This document shows, piece by piece, positions 19,223 to 29,181 of a DNA stretch of 64,000 nt. Both the position numbers and the translations under genes were made by a program. The notes under the pieces are model-generated. The model did not search any database, was not told the origin of the DNA, and worked only from the letters and a program-made list of their open reading frames with translations. Each line of letters starts with the position of its first letter. Position 1 is the first letter of the stretch. The stretch comes from Terriglobia bacterium (GTDB taxonomy: Bacteria; Acidobacteriota; Terriglobia; Bryobacterales; Bryobacteraceae), in assembly GCA_021324615.1 (NCBI GenBank), contig JAJPIT010000062.1, positions 25,895-89,894 of the forward strand, written 5' to 3'.

Positions 19223-20146
19223 TCACTTGCACGCGCCTTGAAAAACCGCGCACAGAATCCCCACCGCGTCGAACCCCACGCCGATGCGGTAGAGGTCGCG
19301 GTCGCTGGCCACCGTGGCGATCGCCACCGACGCCTCCGTCCCCGTCACTCCGGAGGGCGCCGGCGCCAGAACAAAAGGCACGATATTTGTCGCGCGCGCC
19401 AGCCTCACCTCGCCGGTTCCGAACAGATAAAGGTAGTTGTAGCCGCGCAGGCGCACCGGCAAAGGATAGAACACATCGAACTTCGCCGCGGCGCCCTGTA
19501 AGCTTCCTCCGCTCACCTGCTCGTCCTGGCCGATGGTGATGCTGTAGGTCGACGAGGGTCGGTCGCCATAGCGCGTGGTGATGCGCACTCCCGCGCCCCA
19601 ACTCCGGTAAAACAACGAGCGGTCCGGCGGAAGAAAACCGATGTAGGTAGCATTGGCGGCCTGCGGAAACGCCGCGACGAAGCCCGCATATTGCGGCGAG
19701 CCGGGTGCCGGCGCGGTGAACAGGCTCAATTGGCTCCGCGGCGGAAACGGTCCGGTGGCTCCCACGCCCACAACAAAACCGAGCCTTCGCGTGCCGCCGC
19801 CGGCCGTCCAGCTCCGGAACGGATGCACATCCACGCCCGTAGAAAATGCGCCGGATTCGGCCAGCCGGTTCACCTGTAGATCGGCGATCGTGCCCGCCAG
19901 ATTCAACTGCGCGGCCGGCGTGGAGACCTGCCGCGGGAAGCTCGCCACTTCCACATCGCCCCACACCGAAATCCACGGCGCGCTCATTTCCCGGTCGATG
20001 AAAAAATCGAAAAACAGCTTCTGCGCCGGATCGGCCGCGCTCGCCCCTGTTTGCTCCACTCCAAGCACGGCCCGCGCCTCGGCATCGTTTCCTTGTCCGC
20101 GCAGCAGCAGGCAGACCGCGACCAACAGAATCGTCCGGAGAATCAT
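19223..20146 (-). CDS. Secreted hypothetical protein
   Basis: I do not recognise a family. The 307-residue protein has a Sec signal peptide (MILRTILLVAVCLLLRG) and a mature part rich in beta-prone stretches (RRLGFVVGVGATGPF, SWGAGVRITTRYGDRP, STYSITIGQDEQVSGG), with alternating aromatic and polar residues. It might be an outer-membrane barrel or a secreted beta-sandwich. A pair of Cys residues sits near the C-terminus (LCAVFQGAC). Another long reading frame overlaps on the same strand, but it lacks a signal and has Arg/Gly-rich composition typical of an artefact. The gene converges with P450 (19 bp) and diverges from the porin-like gene. Confidence 0.65.
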   Translation of the reverse strand: MILRTILLVAVCLLLRGQGNDAEARAVLGVEQTGASAADPAQKLFFDFFIDREMSAPWISVWGDVEVASFPRQVSTPAAQLNLAGTIADLQVNRLAESGAFSTGVDVHPFRSWTAGGGTRRLGFVVGVGATGPFPPRSQLSLFTAPAPGSPQYAGFVAAFPQAANATYIGFLPPDRSLFYRSWGAGVRITTRYGDRPSSTYSITIGQDEQVSGGSLQGAAAKFDVFYPLPVRLRGYNYLYLFGTGEVRLARATNIVPFVLAPAPSGVTGTEASVAIATVASDRDLYRIGVGFDAVGILCAVFQGACK

Positions 20147-20314
20147 CTTCGCCCCCCGATGAGCTATATCGCGCCAGCCCTCGCGCCCGGCCGCGCAGGC
20201 GCGCTTCGGCCGTGAAAACAGGAGGGTTTTCGCGGCACACGGCGCGGTGACCCGCCCCCAGATTAAAATAATGCCTGCCCCTGAACTTGCCTGCCGATGG
20301 AAAGGAAATGCTCC

Positions 20315-21814
20315 ATGTCAAAGTCGATCGCCGGCCTGGCGTTCGCCATCACGCTGCTTTCGGCCGCCGCCGCCGGACAGAACACTCCGCCGCCGGATAA
20401 CGCGGCTCTCCTTCAGGAACTGGAATCGATGCGCAAGCGAATCGATCAACTGGAGGCGCAACTCAAAGCCGCGCAAGCGCAGCCGGCGGCCGCGGAGCCC
20501 GCCAAATCCCCCGCCCCGGCGCCGCCAGCGGCCCCGGAAAATCCGCAGCCCGCCGAACCGTTCGCCTTCGCCGATTTTTCCTGGCTCACCGGCAACCCGC
20601 GCAACACGGAAACCCCCTTCGATAACGCGTTCTTCACCCCGGAAATTCGCGTCGACGTCGATTACGTCTACGACACCAATCATCCCGCCGACCACACCAT
20701 CGGCGGATCAAGCGAGGTCTTCCGCGCCGGCGAAGTGCAGCTTACGCAGATGGGCGTCGGCGGCGATTTTCACTGGAACAACGTCCGCGCCCGCCTGATG
20801 ACCCAGTTCGGCATGTATGCCGCAACCACGCCGCGCAACGACGCCAGCCCCGCCCGCGGCAACTGGGATCTGACCACCGCCTACCGCTACATCTCCGAAG
20901 CCTACGGCGGTTATCACTTCAACGCGCTGCACGGCATCAATGTCGACGCCGGAATTTTCATGTCCTACGTCGGCCTGTTCAGCTACTATCAGTTCGACAA
21001 CTGGGCCTATCAGCCCTCCTATGTTTCCTCCAACACGCCCTGGTTCTTCAACGGCGTGCGCGTTCAAATCTTCCCCACCGAAAAATTGAAGATCGAGCCG
21101 TGGTTCGTCAACGGCTGGCAGTCCTACGGCGTGTTCAATAAGCAGCCCGGACTCGGCGTTCAGATTCTTTACCGCCCCAACGGCTGGCTCTCCCTGGTTG
21201 GCAATCAGTACGAGGGCGCCGATACCCTCGGCGTACCGGGACGGCATCGCGTCCACACCGACGACAGCATTCAGCTCAAGTACTTCGACCGGCCGGGCCG
21301 CGGGCTCGATAAAGCCGCCATGAGCTTCACCGTGGACGCCGGATGCGAGTTCGGCTCAACCAGCGGCGTGAGCTGCCGCGGCGGCAATGCGCTCAAACCA
21401 TCGCAGTATTTCCTCGGATTCATGAGTTATCAGCGGTTCTGGTTCGACCGCGACCGCTTCGCCGCCACGCTCGGCGGCGGCGCCATCAACAATCCCGGCC
21501 GCTATTTAGTTCTTCTGCCGCCAATCAACGGCGCCACCGCCATCACCGGCACGCCCTACTTCACCGAAAATCCCGGCGACCCCTTCAAGGCCTGGGATGC
21601 GTCCTTCACCTTCGACTATATGCCCAAGCAGTTCCTCACCTGGCGGTTTGAATATAACCACCGCGGCTCGAGCGTTCCCTACTTCACCGGCCCCGGAGGC
21701 GTAACGCCTCCCGGCGGCGACACCGGCAATCCGGGCCAGCTCATTCCGGGCTGGGTTCCCGATCTGACCAGGCACGAGAACCGCCTCATCATGGCGATCC
21801 TGGTGAAATTGTGA
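20315..21814 (+). CDS. Outer-membrane beta-barrel protein (BBP2/OmpL-like)
   Basis: The 499-residue protein begins MSKSIAGLAFAITLLSAAAAG, a Sec signal. A short coiled coil (ALLQELESMRKRIDQLEAQ) with an Ala/Pro-rich stretch follows, and then an aromatic-rich barrel from about residue 90 to the end. Alternating segments such as YGGYHFNALHGINVDAGIFM and WFVNGWQSYGVF fit the putative beta-barrel porin-2 family. The N-terminal coiled coil is seen in porins that trimerise or contact the peptidoglycan. I choose the ATG at 20315 because AAAGGAA precedes it; a nearby ATG at 20297 would place six residues before the signal. It ends 6 bp from the convergent ATP-grasp-like gene. Substrate unknown. Confidence 0.78.
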   Translation: MSKSIAGLAFAITLLSAAAAGQNTPPPDNAALLQELESMRKRIDQLEAQLKAAQAQPAAAEPAKSPAPAPPAAPENPQPAEPFAFADFSWLTGNPRNTETPFDNAFFTPEIRVDVDYVYDTNHPADHTIGGSSEVFRAGEVQLTQMGVGGDFHWNNVRARLMTQFGMYAATTPRNDASPARGNWDLTTAYRYISEAYGGYHFNALHGINVDAGIFMSYVGLFSYYQFDNWAYQPSYVSSNTPWFFNGVRVQIFPTEKLKIEPWFVNGWQSYGVFNKQPGLGVQILYRPNGWLSLVGNQYEGADTLGVPGRHRVHTDDSIQLKYFDRPGRGLDKAAMSFTVDAGCEFGSTSGVSCRGGNALKPSQYFLGFMSYQRFWFDRDRFAATLGGGAINNPGRYLVLLPPINGATAITGTPYFTENPGDPFKAWDASFTFDYMPKQFLTWRFEYNHRGSSVPYFTGPGGVTPPGGDTGNPGQLIPGWVPDLTRHENRLIMAILVKL

Positions 21815-21820
21815 AAGCTT

Positions 21821-23170
21821 TTATTTTCCTTCCAGCAGAAACGTCGGAGCCAGGCCGGTCAGCGTGGAAAATCCGCTCGATCCGGCCACGCTCAGCCAGC
21901 TCGAGCAGCCATGCACCTTGCCCAGGAAGGAGTGCGGATGCACGTCGATCTGCATCTCCTTCATCATCAGGCTGCCGTACTGCAGCAGCGGGAACACGCT
22001 GCGCGCCGGCTCGGCCACTTCCTGCACCACGTAGGGAATCCGCATGGCCTGCCGCAGCGCTTTCTCCCAGCCCAGCTCGTCGGTGGCCGCGCCCAGCACC
22101 GGGCCCAACTCCGCCGAATCGTCATTGGGCTTCAGCACCAGCTTCTCGCGGTGCTTCATCACAAAGTCCGGCAGATCGACGGTGTGGCCTCGAAAGGTCG
22201 TCTTGGTGGCCTGCACCAGCCGCGTCCAGGGAATGAATTCGCGGATCGCGCGCTTCTCCGCCGCCGGAAAATTCGCGGTCACCGCGTCGTCCGTCAGCAG
22301 ATCGAAAACCGCCTTCTTGGTCCCCAGCTCCGAGCGGAAACTGTTCACCACGCACACCGCGCGGTCTTTGTAGGCCCGCACCAGCGGATGCGACAAATCA
22401 AACCGCACCAGAAATTCTTGCAGCCGGAGGCGCCGGTAGACCAGATCGATGGCGAAATCCCCCCGGCGCAGAACCCCCGCGCGATATTCCAACTGATCGG
22501 GCGAGACAATTTCGGTGGGATATCCCTCGCGCGTGAAAAACTCCGCCAGCAGCGCGTAATCGCTCAAATCCGCGGGCTGGAACGGCGGCCGGAACTCCAC
22601 AATGGCGATGCGCGGCTTGTTCTTGCCGCCGAATTCCTTATACGACTTCAGCAGCGCGCTCAGCAGATACTTGGTTCCCGGCAGCTTGGTCAGCTTATAT
22701 TTTTTGCGGAATTCCTTCATCGGCGGCGCGTCGTAGTACAGATCCGCCAGCGCCTCCCCGTAGACCACGCCGGCCGGCGCGTCGGAGTGATGCGCGACAA
22801 AGCGGACCGATCCGTTGTTCAGATTGGCGTCCAGCAGCCCGGTCACGCTGAAAGCCGCGTAGCCCGGATCCACCTGCGCCAGCATCCGCTCCGCCGGTAA
22901 AAGCTGCATGCGCGCCAGCAGCGCCGGCGTCGCCAGCGCCATCTGCTGAACCCGCGCGATCGCCGACAATAAAGCCTCCGCCGCCTTTACCAGACCCCGG
23001 TACTGCCGATTCGTGATAAAATGCGGCCGCAACACCGGCGAGATCGGCCGGTTCCCCAGCTTGCCCGCCTTCATGCGATCCTGTAATGCCTTGGCCCAGG
23101 CCAGGTCGATGTACGGCTCGCTCTCGATCAATTTGTGGTAACGGGCGATCGCCTCGCTCACCTGGTTCAT
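21821..23170 (-). CDS. Circularly permuted ATP-grasp-like protein
   Basis: The 449-residue cytosolic protein has no signal peptide. The stretch LVLKPNDDSAELGPVLG near residue 345, preceded by VYRRLRLQEFLVRF and KAVFDLLTDD, resembles the nucleotide-binding core of circularly permuted type 2 ATP-grasp proteins, a group related to glutathionylspermidine synthase. The order of elements (R-x-R motif, then K-P-N-D) fits permuted topology. The usual glycine-rich G-G-x-G loop after K-P-N-D is replaced by SAELGP, so activity is uncertain. Such proteins often ligate peptides or amines. It stands alone, convergent with the porin-like gene and upstream of nothing related. Function is not assigned. Confidence 0.55.
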   Translation of the reverse strand: MNQVSEAIARYHKLIESEPYIDLAWAKALQDRMKAGKLGNRPISPVLRPHFITNRQYRGLVKAAEALLSAIARVQQMALATPALLARMQLLPAERMLAQVDPGYAAFSVTGLLDANLNNGSVRFVAHHSDAPAGVVYGEALADLYYDAPPMKEFRKKYKLTKLPGTKYLLSALLKSYKEFGGKNKPRIAIVEFRPPFQPADLSDYALLAEFFTREGYPTEIVSPDQLEYRAGVLRRGDFAIDLVYRRLRLQEFLVRFDLSHPLVRAYKDRAVCVVNSFRSELGTKKAVFDLLTDDAVTANFPAAEKRAIREFIPWTRLVQATKTTFRGHTVDLPDFVMKHREKLVLKPNDDSAELGPVLGAATDELGWEKALRQAMRIPYVVQEVAEPARSVFPLLQYGSLMMKEMQIDVHPHSFLGKVHGCSSWLSVAGSSGFSTLTGLAPTFLLEGK

Positions 23171-23338
23171 GTGTGTTCTAACCGACAGTATCGCACGGCT
23201 TCTACGGAATTGAAAAGGGATGGAGCTTCAAGAATCTCCCTCATTTTATTGAAAATAATAGATTTATTGTGCCTTTGCGGTCCGAACAAGGCCTCCCCCC
23301 GGCGGGCTTCTGAGCCTCCTCCCGGCCCCGGGCGCACG

Positions 23339-25135
23339 TTATCGCTGATTCGCCTTTAGGATCTTTTTCCGCAGCCGGATCGACTTCGGCGTGACTTCCA
23401 CCAGCTCGTCCTCGCGAATAAATTCGATGGCCTGCTCCAGATTCAAAATCCGCGGAGGCACCAGCCGGATCGCCTCGTCGGCGGTGGAGGCGCGCATATT
23501 CGTCAGCTTCTTTTCCTTCACGATGTTCACGTTCAGATCGGCGCCGCGCGCGTTCTCGCCGACAATCATGCCTTCGTAAACTTCCGTTCCCGGCTCGATG
23601 AACATCTCCCCGCGCTCCTGCAAATTGAAGATCGCATGGCCGGTCGCCTTGCCCGGCCGGTCGGCCACCAGCGACCCGGTGGGCCGCGTCGCAATCTCCC
23701 CCTGCCACTCGATGTATCCGTCAAACAGCGAGTTCATGATCGCGGTGCCGCGCGTGTCCGTCAACATTTCGCTGCGCAGGCCGATGAGTCCCCGCGAGGG
23801 CACCCGAAACTCCAGCCGCACGCGCCCGGAGCCGTGATTGATCATTTTCGCCATCTTGCCCTTGCGCTGCCCCAGCTTTTCGATCACCACGCCGACAAAC
23901 GCTTCCGGGCAGTCGATGACCAGCAACTCCACCGGCTCCGATAACTTTCCGCCGATCATTTTCGTCAGAATCTCGGGCTTGCCGACGGCCAGCTCGTAGC
24001 CTTCCCGCCGCATCATCTCGATCAGAATGGCAAGCTGGAGCTCGCCCCGGCCCATGACCTTGAACGAATCCGGCCCGCCCGCTTCCTCCACGCGAATCGA
24101 CACGTTGGTGAGCAGCTCCTTCTCCAGCCGCTCGCGCAAATTCCGGGAGGTGACGTAGGTTCCTTCCCTGCCGGAAAAGGGCGAGGTGTTGATCGTGAAG
24201 GTCATGGCGATGGTCGGCTCGTCGATTTGAATCTTGGGCAAAGGCGCGGGATCCTCCGCGCTGGTCACCGTTTCGCCGATGGTGATGCCCTCCACGCCGG
24301 CGATGGCGAGGATGTCGCCCGGCCTGCCGATGGTCTCGTCCACGCGCTTCAAGCCTTCAAAGGAATAAAGCTTGGTGATCCTGGTCCGGTGAAGCGAGCC
24401 GTCCAGTTTGGCGATGCCCACTTCCTCCCCATGGCGAAGCGTGCCGTTGAACACGCGGCCGATCGCCAGCCGCCCCAGATAATCGGAGTAATCCAGATTC
24501 GCCACCAGCAGTTGCAGGACGCCCGCGGGATCGCCCGCCGGAGCCGGAATATGCTCGGCGATCGCTTCAAATAACGCCCGCAAATCCGTCTCGCCGCCCT
24601 CCGGATCGCGCCGCGCGATGCCCAGCTTCGCGTTGGTGTAAATCACCGGAAAGCCGAGCTGATCCTCGGTCGCGTCCAGGTCAATGAACAAGTCGTAAAT
24701 CTCGTTTAAAACTTCCTTGATCCGCGCGTCCGGCCGGTCGATTTTATTGATCACCACGATCTGCGGCAATTTTGCTTCAAGCGCTTTCATCAGCACGTAG
24801 CGCGTCTGCGGCAGCGGGCCTTCGCTGGCGTCCACCAGCAGCATCACGCCATCCACCAGCTTCAGCGCGCGCTCCACTTCGCCTCCGAAATCGCTGTGGC
24901 CGGGCGTGTCGACGATGTTGATTTTGATGTCGCCATAACGCACGCCGGTCGCTTTGGCCAGAATGGTGATGCCGCGCTCGCGCTCGAGTTCGTTCGAATC
25001 CATCGCGCGCTCGGCCACCTGTTCGTTGGCGCGGAAAATTCCGGACTGGCGGAACATCGCGTCGACCAGCGTCGTCTTGCCGTGATCGACGTGCGCAATA
25101 ATCGCCACATTCCGGATGAAGGGGTTGCGATGCAT
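23339..25135 (-). CDS. typA: Translational GTPase TypA/BipA
   Basis: The 598-residue protein is a ribosome-binding GTPase of the TypA/BipA family, involved in ribosome assembly and stress adaptation. G motifs are clear: [10 protein letters not shown] (G1) at residue 14, the switch I T-I-L-A-K region (RGITILAKA), [14 protein letters not shown] (G3) near 75, NKIDRPDAR (G4) near 130. The EF-G-like domains V and C-terminal TypA segments follow ([40 protein letters not shown]). The length matches the usual 600-615 residues. The next gene upstream, der, is divergent and also encodes a ribosome-assembly GTPase. Confidence 0.96.
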   Translation of the reverse strand: MHRNPFIRNVAIIAHVDHGKTTLVDAMFRQSGIFRANEQVAERAMDSNELERERGITILAKATGVRYGDIKINIVDTPGHSDFGGEVERALKLVDGVMLLVDASEGPLPQTRYVLMKALEAKLPQIVVINKIDRPDARIKEVLNEIYDLFIDLDATEDQLGFPVIYTNAKLGIARRDPEGGETDLRALFEAIAEHIPAPAGDPAGVLQLLVANLDYSDYLGRLAIGRVFNGTLRHGEEVGIAKLDGSLHRTRITKLYSFEGLKRVDETIGRPGDILAIAGVEGITIGETVTSAEDPAPLPKIQIDEPTIAMTFTINTSPFSGREGTYVTSRNLRERLEKELLTNVSIRVEEAGGPDSFKVMGRGELQLAILIEMMRREGYELAVGKPEILTKMIGGKLSEPVELLVIDCPEAFVGVVIEKLGQRKGKMAKMINHGSGRVRLEFRVPSRGLIGLRSEMLTDTRGTAIMNSLFDGYIEWQGEIATRPTGSLVADRPGKATGHAIFNLQERGEMFIEPGTEVYEGMIVGENARGADLNVNIVKEKKLTNMRASTADEAIRLVPPRILNLEQAIEFIREDELVEVTPKSIRLRKKILKANQR

Positions 25136-25401
25136 GAGTGAACTTCCATGTTCGCACGGCTATCATCTGGATTTCCGTCACCGGCCCGCCTATCCTTCCT
25201 CCTGGCGCGCCTGCGGCCGTCACTGCGGGCAGACGGGAAACGGGATATGCCGCCCGGAATTTCGCCTTACGACTCTAATCGCGGCGGGCAATCCGCCGAC
25301 GTACGGATTAATTGGCTCACCTCGCGGCAGGCGGGAGAGAAACCTCCGACGCTCTCCCGCCCGGCCGCTTCCTGCGGGCGCGCCATGCCACAATCGAACC
25401 A

Positions 25402-26694
25402 GTGCCCGATCTTCCCTCAGTGGTCATCGTCGGACGCCCCAATGTGGGCAAATCGACCTTGTTTAACGCCATCTTAGGCTCGCGCCGGTCGATCGTCGGC
25501 GACGAGCCCGGCATCACGCGCGACCGCATCCACGGCCAGGCCGATTACCACGGCCGGCGCTTCGAGCTGATCGATACCGGCGGCATCGTCGCCAACGACG
25601 CCGATCTCATCCCCTCGGAAATTTTCAAGCAGGCGCTGGCCGCCCTCCAGCGCGCGGCGCACGTGATCTTTCTCATCGACGGGCGCGCCGAAATCACCGC
25701 CGCCGACCGCGAGCTGGCAACCCTGCTTCGCCGCCTCGGCAAGCCCGTCGCGCTGGCCGTCAATAAGATCGACGCCCCCCACCGTGAACATCTCGCCCAC
25801 CAGTTCCATGAACTGGGCTTCCACGACATTTTCCCGATCTCGGCCGAGCATCATCTGGGCCTGGACCCGCTGCTGGATCACCTCACCCGCGATTTCCCCT
25901 CGCAAGAGCCCGAAGAAGCCGCGCCGGCCGCGCCCGAAAACAGAATCAAAGTGGCCATCATCGGCCGCCCCAACGTCGGCAAATCGACCCTGCTCAACGC
26001 CTTCGCCGGCGCCGAGCGCGCCATCGTTTCCCCGGTCGCCGGCACCACGCGCGACGCCGTCGATGAAACCGTCCAGCACAACGGCCTCGAATACGTCTTC
26101 GTCGATACCGCGGGAATCCGCCGCAAGGGCAAAACAAAGTTGATGGCGGAAAAACTGAGCGTGGTAATGGCGCGCCGCCATCTGCGCATGGCCAACGTCG
26201 CGCTGCTGGTGCTCGACGCCACCGAAGGCGTGCTCGCGCTCGACGCCACCATCGCCGGATACGCCCAGCAAGAGGGCCGCGCGATGGTGATCGTGGTCAA
26301 CAAATGGGACGCGGCGAACACCGGAAAACGCAAATTTCTGGAGGATCTGCGGGATTCGCTAAAATTCCTCGATTACGCCGAAATTGCGTTCGTTTCCGCG
26401 CAAAAACGCACCGGTTTGCGCGCTGTTTTCGGAATGATCCGCCGCGCCTGGGAATCGGCTTCCCGGCGGATCCCCACCGGCGAACTGAACCGCTTCGTGG
26501 AATCCCTGCATTGGGAATACGACATGAAGATCTACTATATGACCCAGGTTTCCGTGCGCCCGCCGTCGTTTCTTGTTTTCACCGACCGCGCCGGCGATCT
26601 GCATTTTTCCGCCGAGCGCTATCTCATCAACCGCCTGCGCGAGCGCTTCGGCTTCCAAGGCACTCCTCTGGTGATCCGGACCCGCCGCAGATAA
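25402..26694 (+). CDS. der: Ribosome assembly GTPase Der (EngA)
   Basis: The protein of 430 residues contains two tandem GTPase domains, the hallmark of Der, which helps assemble the 50S subunit. Domain 1 has GRPNVGKST, DTGG and NKID; domain 2 has GRPNVGKST, DTAG and NKWD, followed by the KH-like C-terminal domain (RIPTGELNRFVES, ending VIRTRRR). I choose a GTG start giving MPDLPSVVIVGRPN, which matches the family N-terminus; a longer in-frame upstream reading has no family similarity. A CACAAT box ends 7 nt before the GTG with no ribosome site, consistent with leaderless expression. It is divergent from typA. Confidence 0.95.
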   Translation: MPDLPSVVIVGRPNVGKSTLFNAILGSRRSIVGDEPGITRDRIHGQADYHGRRFELIDTGGIVANDADLIPSEIFKQALAALQRAAHVIFLIDGRAEITAADRELATLLRRLGKPVALAVNKIDAPHREHLAHQFHELGFHDIFPISAEHHLGLDPLLDHLTRDFPSQEPEEAAPAAPENRIKVAIIGRPNVGKSTLLNAFAGAERAIVSPVAGTTRDAVDETVQHNGLEYVFVDTAGIRRKGKTKLMAEKLSVVMARRHLRMANVALLVLDATEGVLALDATIAGYAQQEGRAMVIVVNKWDAANTGKRKFLEDLRDSLKFLDYAEIAFVSAQKRTGLRAVFGMIRRAWESASRRIPTGELNRFVESLHWEYDMKIYYMTQVSVRPPSFLVFTDRAGDLHFSAERYLINRLRERFGFQGTPLVIRTRRR

Positions 26695-26717
26695 CGCCCG
26701 CGCCTCGCCGCAGGCCG

Positions 26718-26723
26718 TATAAT
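26718..26723 (+). promoter_or_regulatory. Consensus -10 box before uxaA
   Basis: TATAAT at 26718-26723 lies 16 nt before the chosen uxaA ATG and overlaps an upstream in-frame ATG (26722). If this is the -10 element, transcription starts near 26730. The earlier ATG would then be excluded, which supports the GGAGG-preceded start at 26740. No convincing -35 box lies 16-18 nt upstream. Confidence 0.4.
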
Positions 26724-26739
26724 GTGGAGGAACCCGCCG

Positions 26740-28230
26740 ATGATCACGCTGGCGACGTCGGAAAATTCGACGATCCATCTGCATCCCCGCGATAACGTCG
26801 CCATCGCCCGGGTGCCCCTGGGGCCCGGCGCGGCGGTGCGCGGCGTCACCTCGCGCGCGCCAATTCCGGCCGGACACAAAATCGCGCTGCGCCCCATCGC
26901 GCCCGGCGAAAAGGTGATCCGCTACGGCCAGATCATCGGCCGCGCCAAGACGCAGATCGAGCCGGGCGATCATGTCCACACCCACAATCTCGGCTTTGAG
27001 GAGCTGGCGCTTGACTACGAATTTCCCGCCGAGGAAATTCCGATCCCCGCGCCGCCCGCCGACGCGCCCACGTTTATGGGGTATGCACGCGCGGATGGAC
27101 GCGCGGGAACGCGGAATTATATCGCGGTGGTCGCGGCCAGCAACTGCGCCGCGCACACGGCGGAATTGATCGCGGCGAGTTATGCGGCCCAGACCATGCC
27201 GGAAAATGTCGACGGCGTGGTGGCGTTCCCCCATGGGGAAGGCTGCGGCCACACGATCGGTCCGGATACGCGGCAGTTGCAGAGGACGCTCGCCGGGGTG
27301 CTGGACCATCCCAATGTTTTTTCGGCGGTGCTGCTGGGCCTGGGATGCGAGGTCAACCAGATCGGCCACTACAAGGCTCCCGTGGCCCTGACGCTGCAAG
27401 CAAGCGGCGGCACGCGCGCGACGGTCGACGCGGCGCGGCGCGAGATCGACCGGATGATCGGTCTGGCGTCGAAGGAAAAGCGCGTCGAAACGCCGGCATC
27501 GAAAATTGTTCTGGGGCTGAACTGCGGCGGATCGGATTCCTTCAGCGGCATCACCGCCAATCCGGCGCTGGGCGTCTGCTCGGATCTGATCGCGCAGGCG
27601 GGCGGATCGGCCGTGCTGGCCGAGACCACCGAAATTTTCGGCGCCGAGCACCTGCTGGTGCGGCGCGCGCGCAATCGCGCGGTCGCCGAAAAGCTGCTCG
27701 GATGCATCCGCCAGTACCAGGCGTATTTGAGCCGCTTTGCCGGCAGCAGCTTCGACGATAATCCCACGCCGGGAAATAAAGAAGGCGGACTGTCGAACAT
27801 TCTGGAAAAATCGCTGGGCGCGGTGGCCAAGGCGGGAACCACCACGCTGAACGATGTCGTCGATTACGCCGAGCGCGTGAGCACGCCCGGCTTTGTTTTC
27901 ATGAACACGCCGGGCTACGATCCGGTATCGCTCACCGGACTGGCGGCCGGCGGCGCCAACCTGATCGCGTTCACCACCGGCCGGGGAAGCGCCATCGGCT
28001 TTGCTACCGTTCCGGTGATTAAGATCGCGAGCAATTCGAACACCTTCGCCCGCATGCGCGACAATATGGACGTGAACGCCGGGCGCATCGCCGATGGAGC
28101 GGCGACGGTGAGCGAAGTCGGCCGGGAAATTTTCGCGCTGCTGCTGCGCGTCGCCTCCGGCGAACGCACCGCCAGCGAACGCCTGGGCCATCACGAGTTC
28201 GTGCCGTGGCGGATCGGGCCGGTGTTGTAG
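26740..28230 (+). CDS. uxaA: UxaA-family altronate/hydro-acid dehydratase
   Basis: The 496-residue protein has an N-terminal SAF domain (about residues 12-90, [19 protein letters not shown] and HVHTHNLG) followed by the UxaA catalytic domain. Its core motifs are [25 protein letters not shown] and [10 protein letters not shown], with conserved Cys residues. UxaA converts D-altronate to 2-keto-3-deoxygluconate; close relatives act on galactarate. The ATG at 26740 is chosen because GGAGG precedes it at good spacing. It is about 12.7 kb from uxaC/uxaE and not in their operon. If UxaE makes fructuronate, the altronate branch would need a separate UxaB reductase, so the exact substrate is open. Confidence 0.85.
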   Translation: MITLATSENSTIHLHPRDNVAIARVPLGPGAAVRGVTSRAPIPAGHKIALRPIAPGEKVIRYGQIIGRAKTQIEPGDHVHTHNLGFEELALDYEFPAEEIPIPAPPADAPTFMGYARADGRAGTRNYIAVVAASNCAAHTAELIAASYAAQTMPENVDGVVAFPHGEGCGHTIGPDTRQLQRTLAGVLDHPNVFSAVLLGLGCEVNQIGHYKAPVALTLQASGGTRATVDAARREIDRMIGLASKEKRVETPASKIVLGLNCGGSDSFSGITANPALGVCSDLIAQAGGSAVLAETTEIFGAEHLLVRRARNRAVAEKLLGCIRQYQAYLSRFAGSSFDDNPTPGNKEGGLSNILEKSLGAVAKAGTTTLNDVVDYAERVSTPGFVFMNTPGYDPVSLTGLAAGGANLIAFTTGRGSAIGFATVPVIKIASNSNTFARMRDNMDVNAGRIADGAATVSEVGREIFALLLRVASGERTASERLGHHEFVPWRIGPVL

Positions 28231-28266
28231 TTGGAGAAGTCGGATAAGCGGAATTCAGGAGTCAGA

Positions 28267-29181
28267 ATGCGGATCGCGATTTGGTTTGCTGCCACCGTTT
28301 CTTTACTGGCGCAGGGCGTGAAGGCGCCGGAGAAGTCGGCCTTCGATAAGGCGACGCTGGAGGCCTATCTGCGCAACGTCGAGCTTTGGAATCCCGGCGT
28401 CGAGGTGAAGATCGACAACGCCAAGCCGTCGGCGGAGATTCCCGGCTTGTTCGAGGTCGGCGTTCATTTAAGCTACAAGGGCGCCAGCCAGGATCTGCGC
28501 TATTTCGTCTCAAAAGACGGCAAAAAGATCGTGAAAGGCGAGGTTTACGACGTCAACCAGAGCCCGTTTCAAGCCAATCTGGACAAGTTGAAGACCGCCT
28601 CGCGCCCCAGCTTCGGGCCCGCCGCCGCTCCGGTGACCATGGTGGTGTTCAGCGATTTCCAATGCCCGGTATGCAAGGAGGAAGCAACGGTGCTGCGCCA
28701 GAACGTGGCCACCGAGTTTAAAGACAAGGTCCGCGTGGTGTTCACCGATTTCCCGCTGGAACAGATTCATCCCTGGGCCCGGCAGGCGGCCGTCGCCGGC
28801 CGCTGCGTCTACAAGCAGGACGCGGCGAAGTTCTGGGATTACTTCGATTGGGTCTACGAAAACCAGCAGTCCATCGGGCTGGATAATTTCAGCAGCAAAT
28901 TCCAGACCTTCGCCAGCGATAAGGGCCTGGACGGGATGGCGCTCGGCGCCTGCGTGGCGGGCAAGGCGGGCGAACAGGAGGTGGCCGCGGAACTGGACGA
29001 GGGACGCTCGCTTCAGATTCAGGCGACGCCGACCATTTTCCTCAACGGCAGGAAGCTGGAAGGCGGGGTGCCGTGGCAGACGCTGGAAACGCTGATCAAC
29101 ATCGAATTGGATCATCTGGCCAAGATGGCGGAAGCGGACAAGTGCTGCGAAGTGGGCATTCCGAAGGTCGTGAAGCAATAA
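28267..29181 (+). CDS. Exported DsbA/DSBA-like thioredoxin-fold protein
   Basis: The 304-residue protein starts MRIAIWFAATVSLLAQG, a signal peptide, with AGGAG upstream. Residues about 20-110 form a separate N-terminal domain (PGVEVKIDNAKPSAEIPGLFE). From about 120 a DsbA-type thioredoxin fold begins, with the active site FSDFQCPVCKEEA (C-x-x-C) and the cis-Pro loop ATPTIFLNGR. Such proteins oxidise or isomerise disulfides in the periplasm; the C-P-V-C centre is close to the disulfide-oxidase type. The stop codon overlaps the next start as TAATG, suggesting coexpression with the M28 peptidase. It resembles disulfide interchange proteins with an extra N-terminal domain. Confidence 0.83.
   Translation: MRIAIWFAATVSLLAQGVKAPEKSAFDKATLEAYLRNVELWNPGVEVKIDNAKPSAEIPGLFEVGVHLSYKGASQDLRYFVSKDGKKIVKGEVYDVNQSPFQANLDKLKTASRPSFGPAAAPVTMVVFSDFQCPVCKEEATVLRQNVATEFKDKVRVVFTDFPLEQIHPWARQAAVAGRCVYKQDAAKFWDYFDWVYENQQSIGLDNFSSKFQTFASDKGLDGMALGACVAGKAGEQEVAAELDEGRSLQIQATPTIFLNGRKLEGGVPWQTLETLINIELDHLAKMAEADKCCEVGIPKVVKQ

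Noticed and set aside
19128..20321. 397-codon minus-strand frame overlapping the secreted hypothetical protein
   Set aside because: The overlapping frame at 19223-20146 has a proper signal peptide and normal composition; this one is Arg/Gly-rich.
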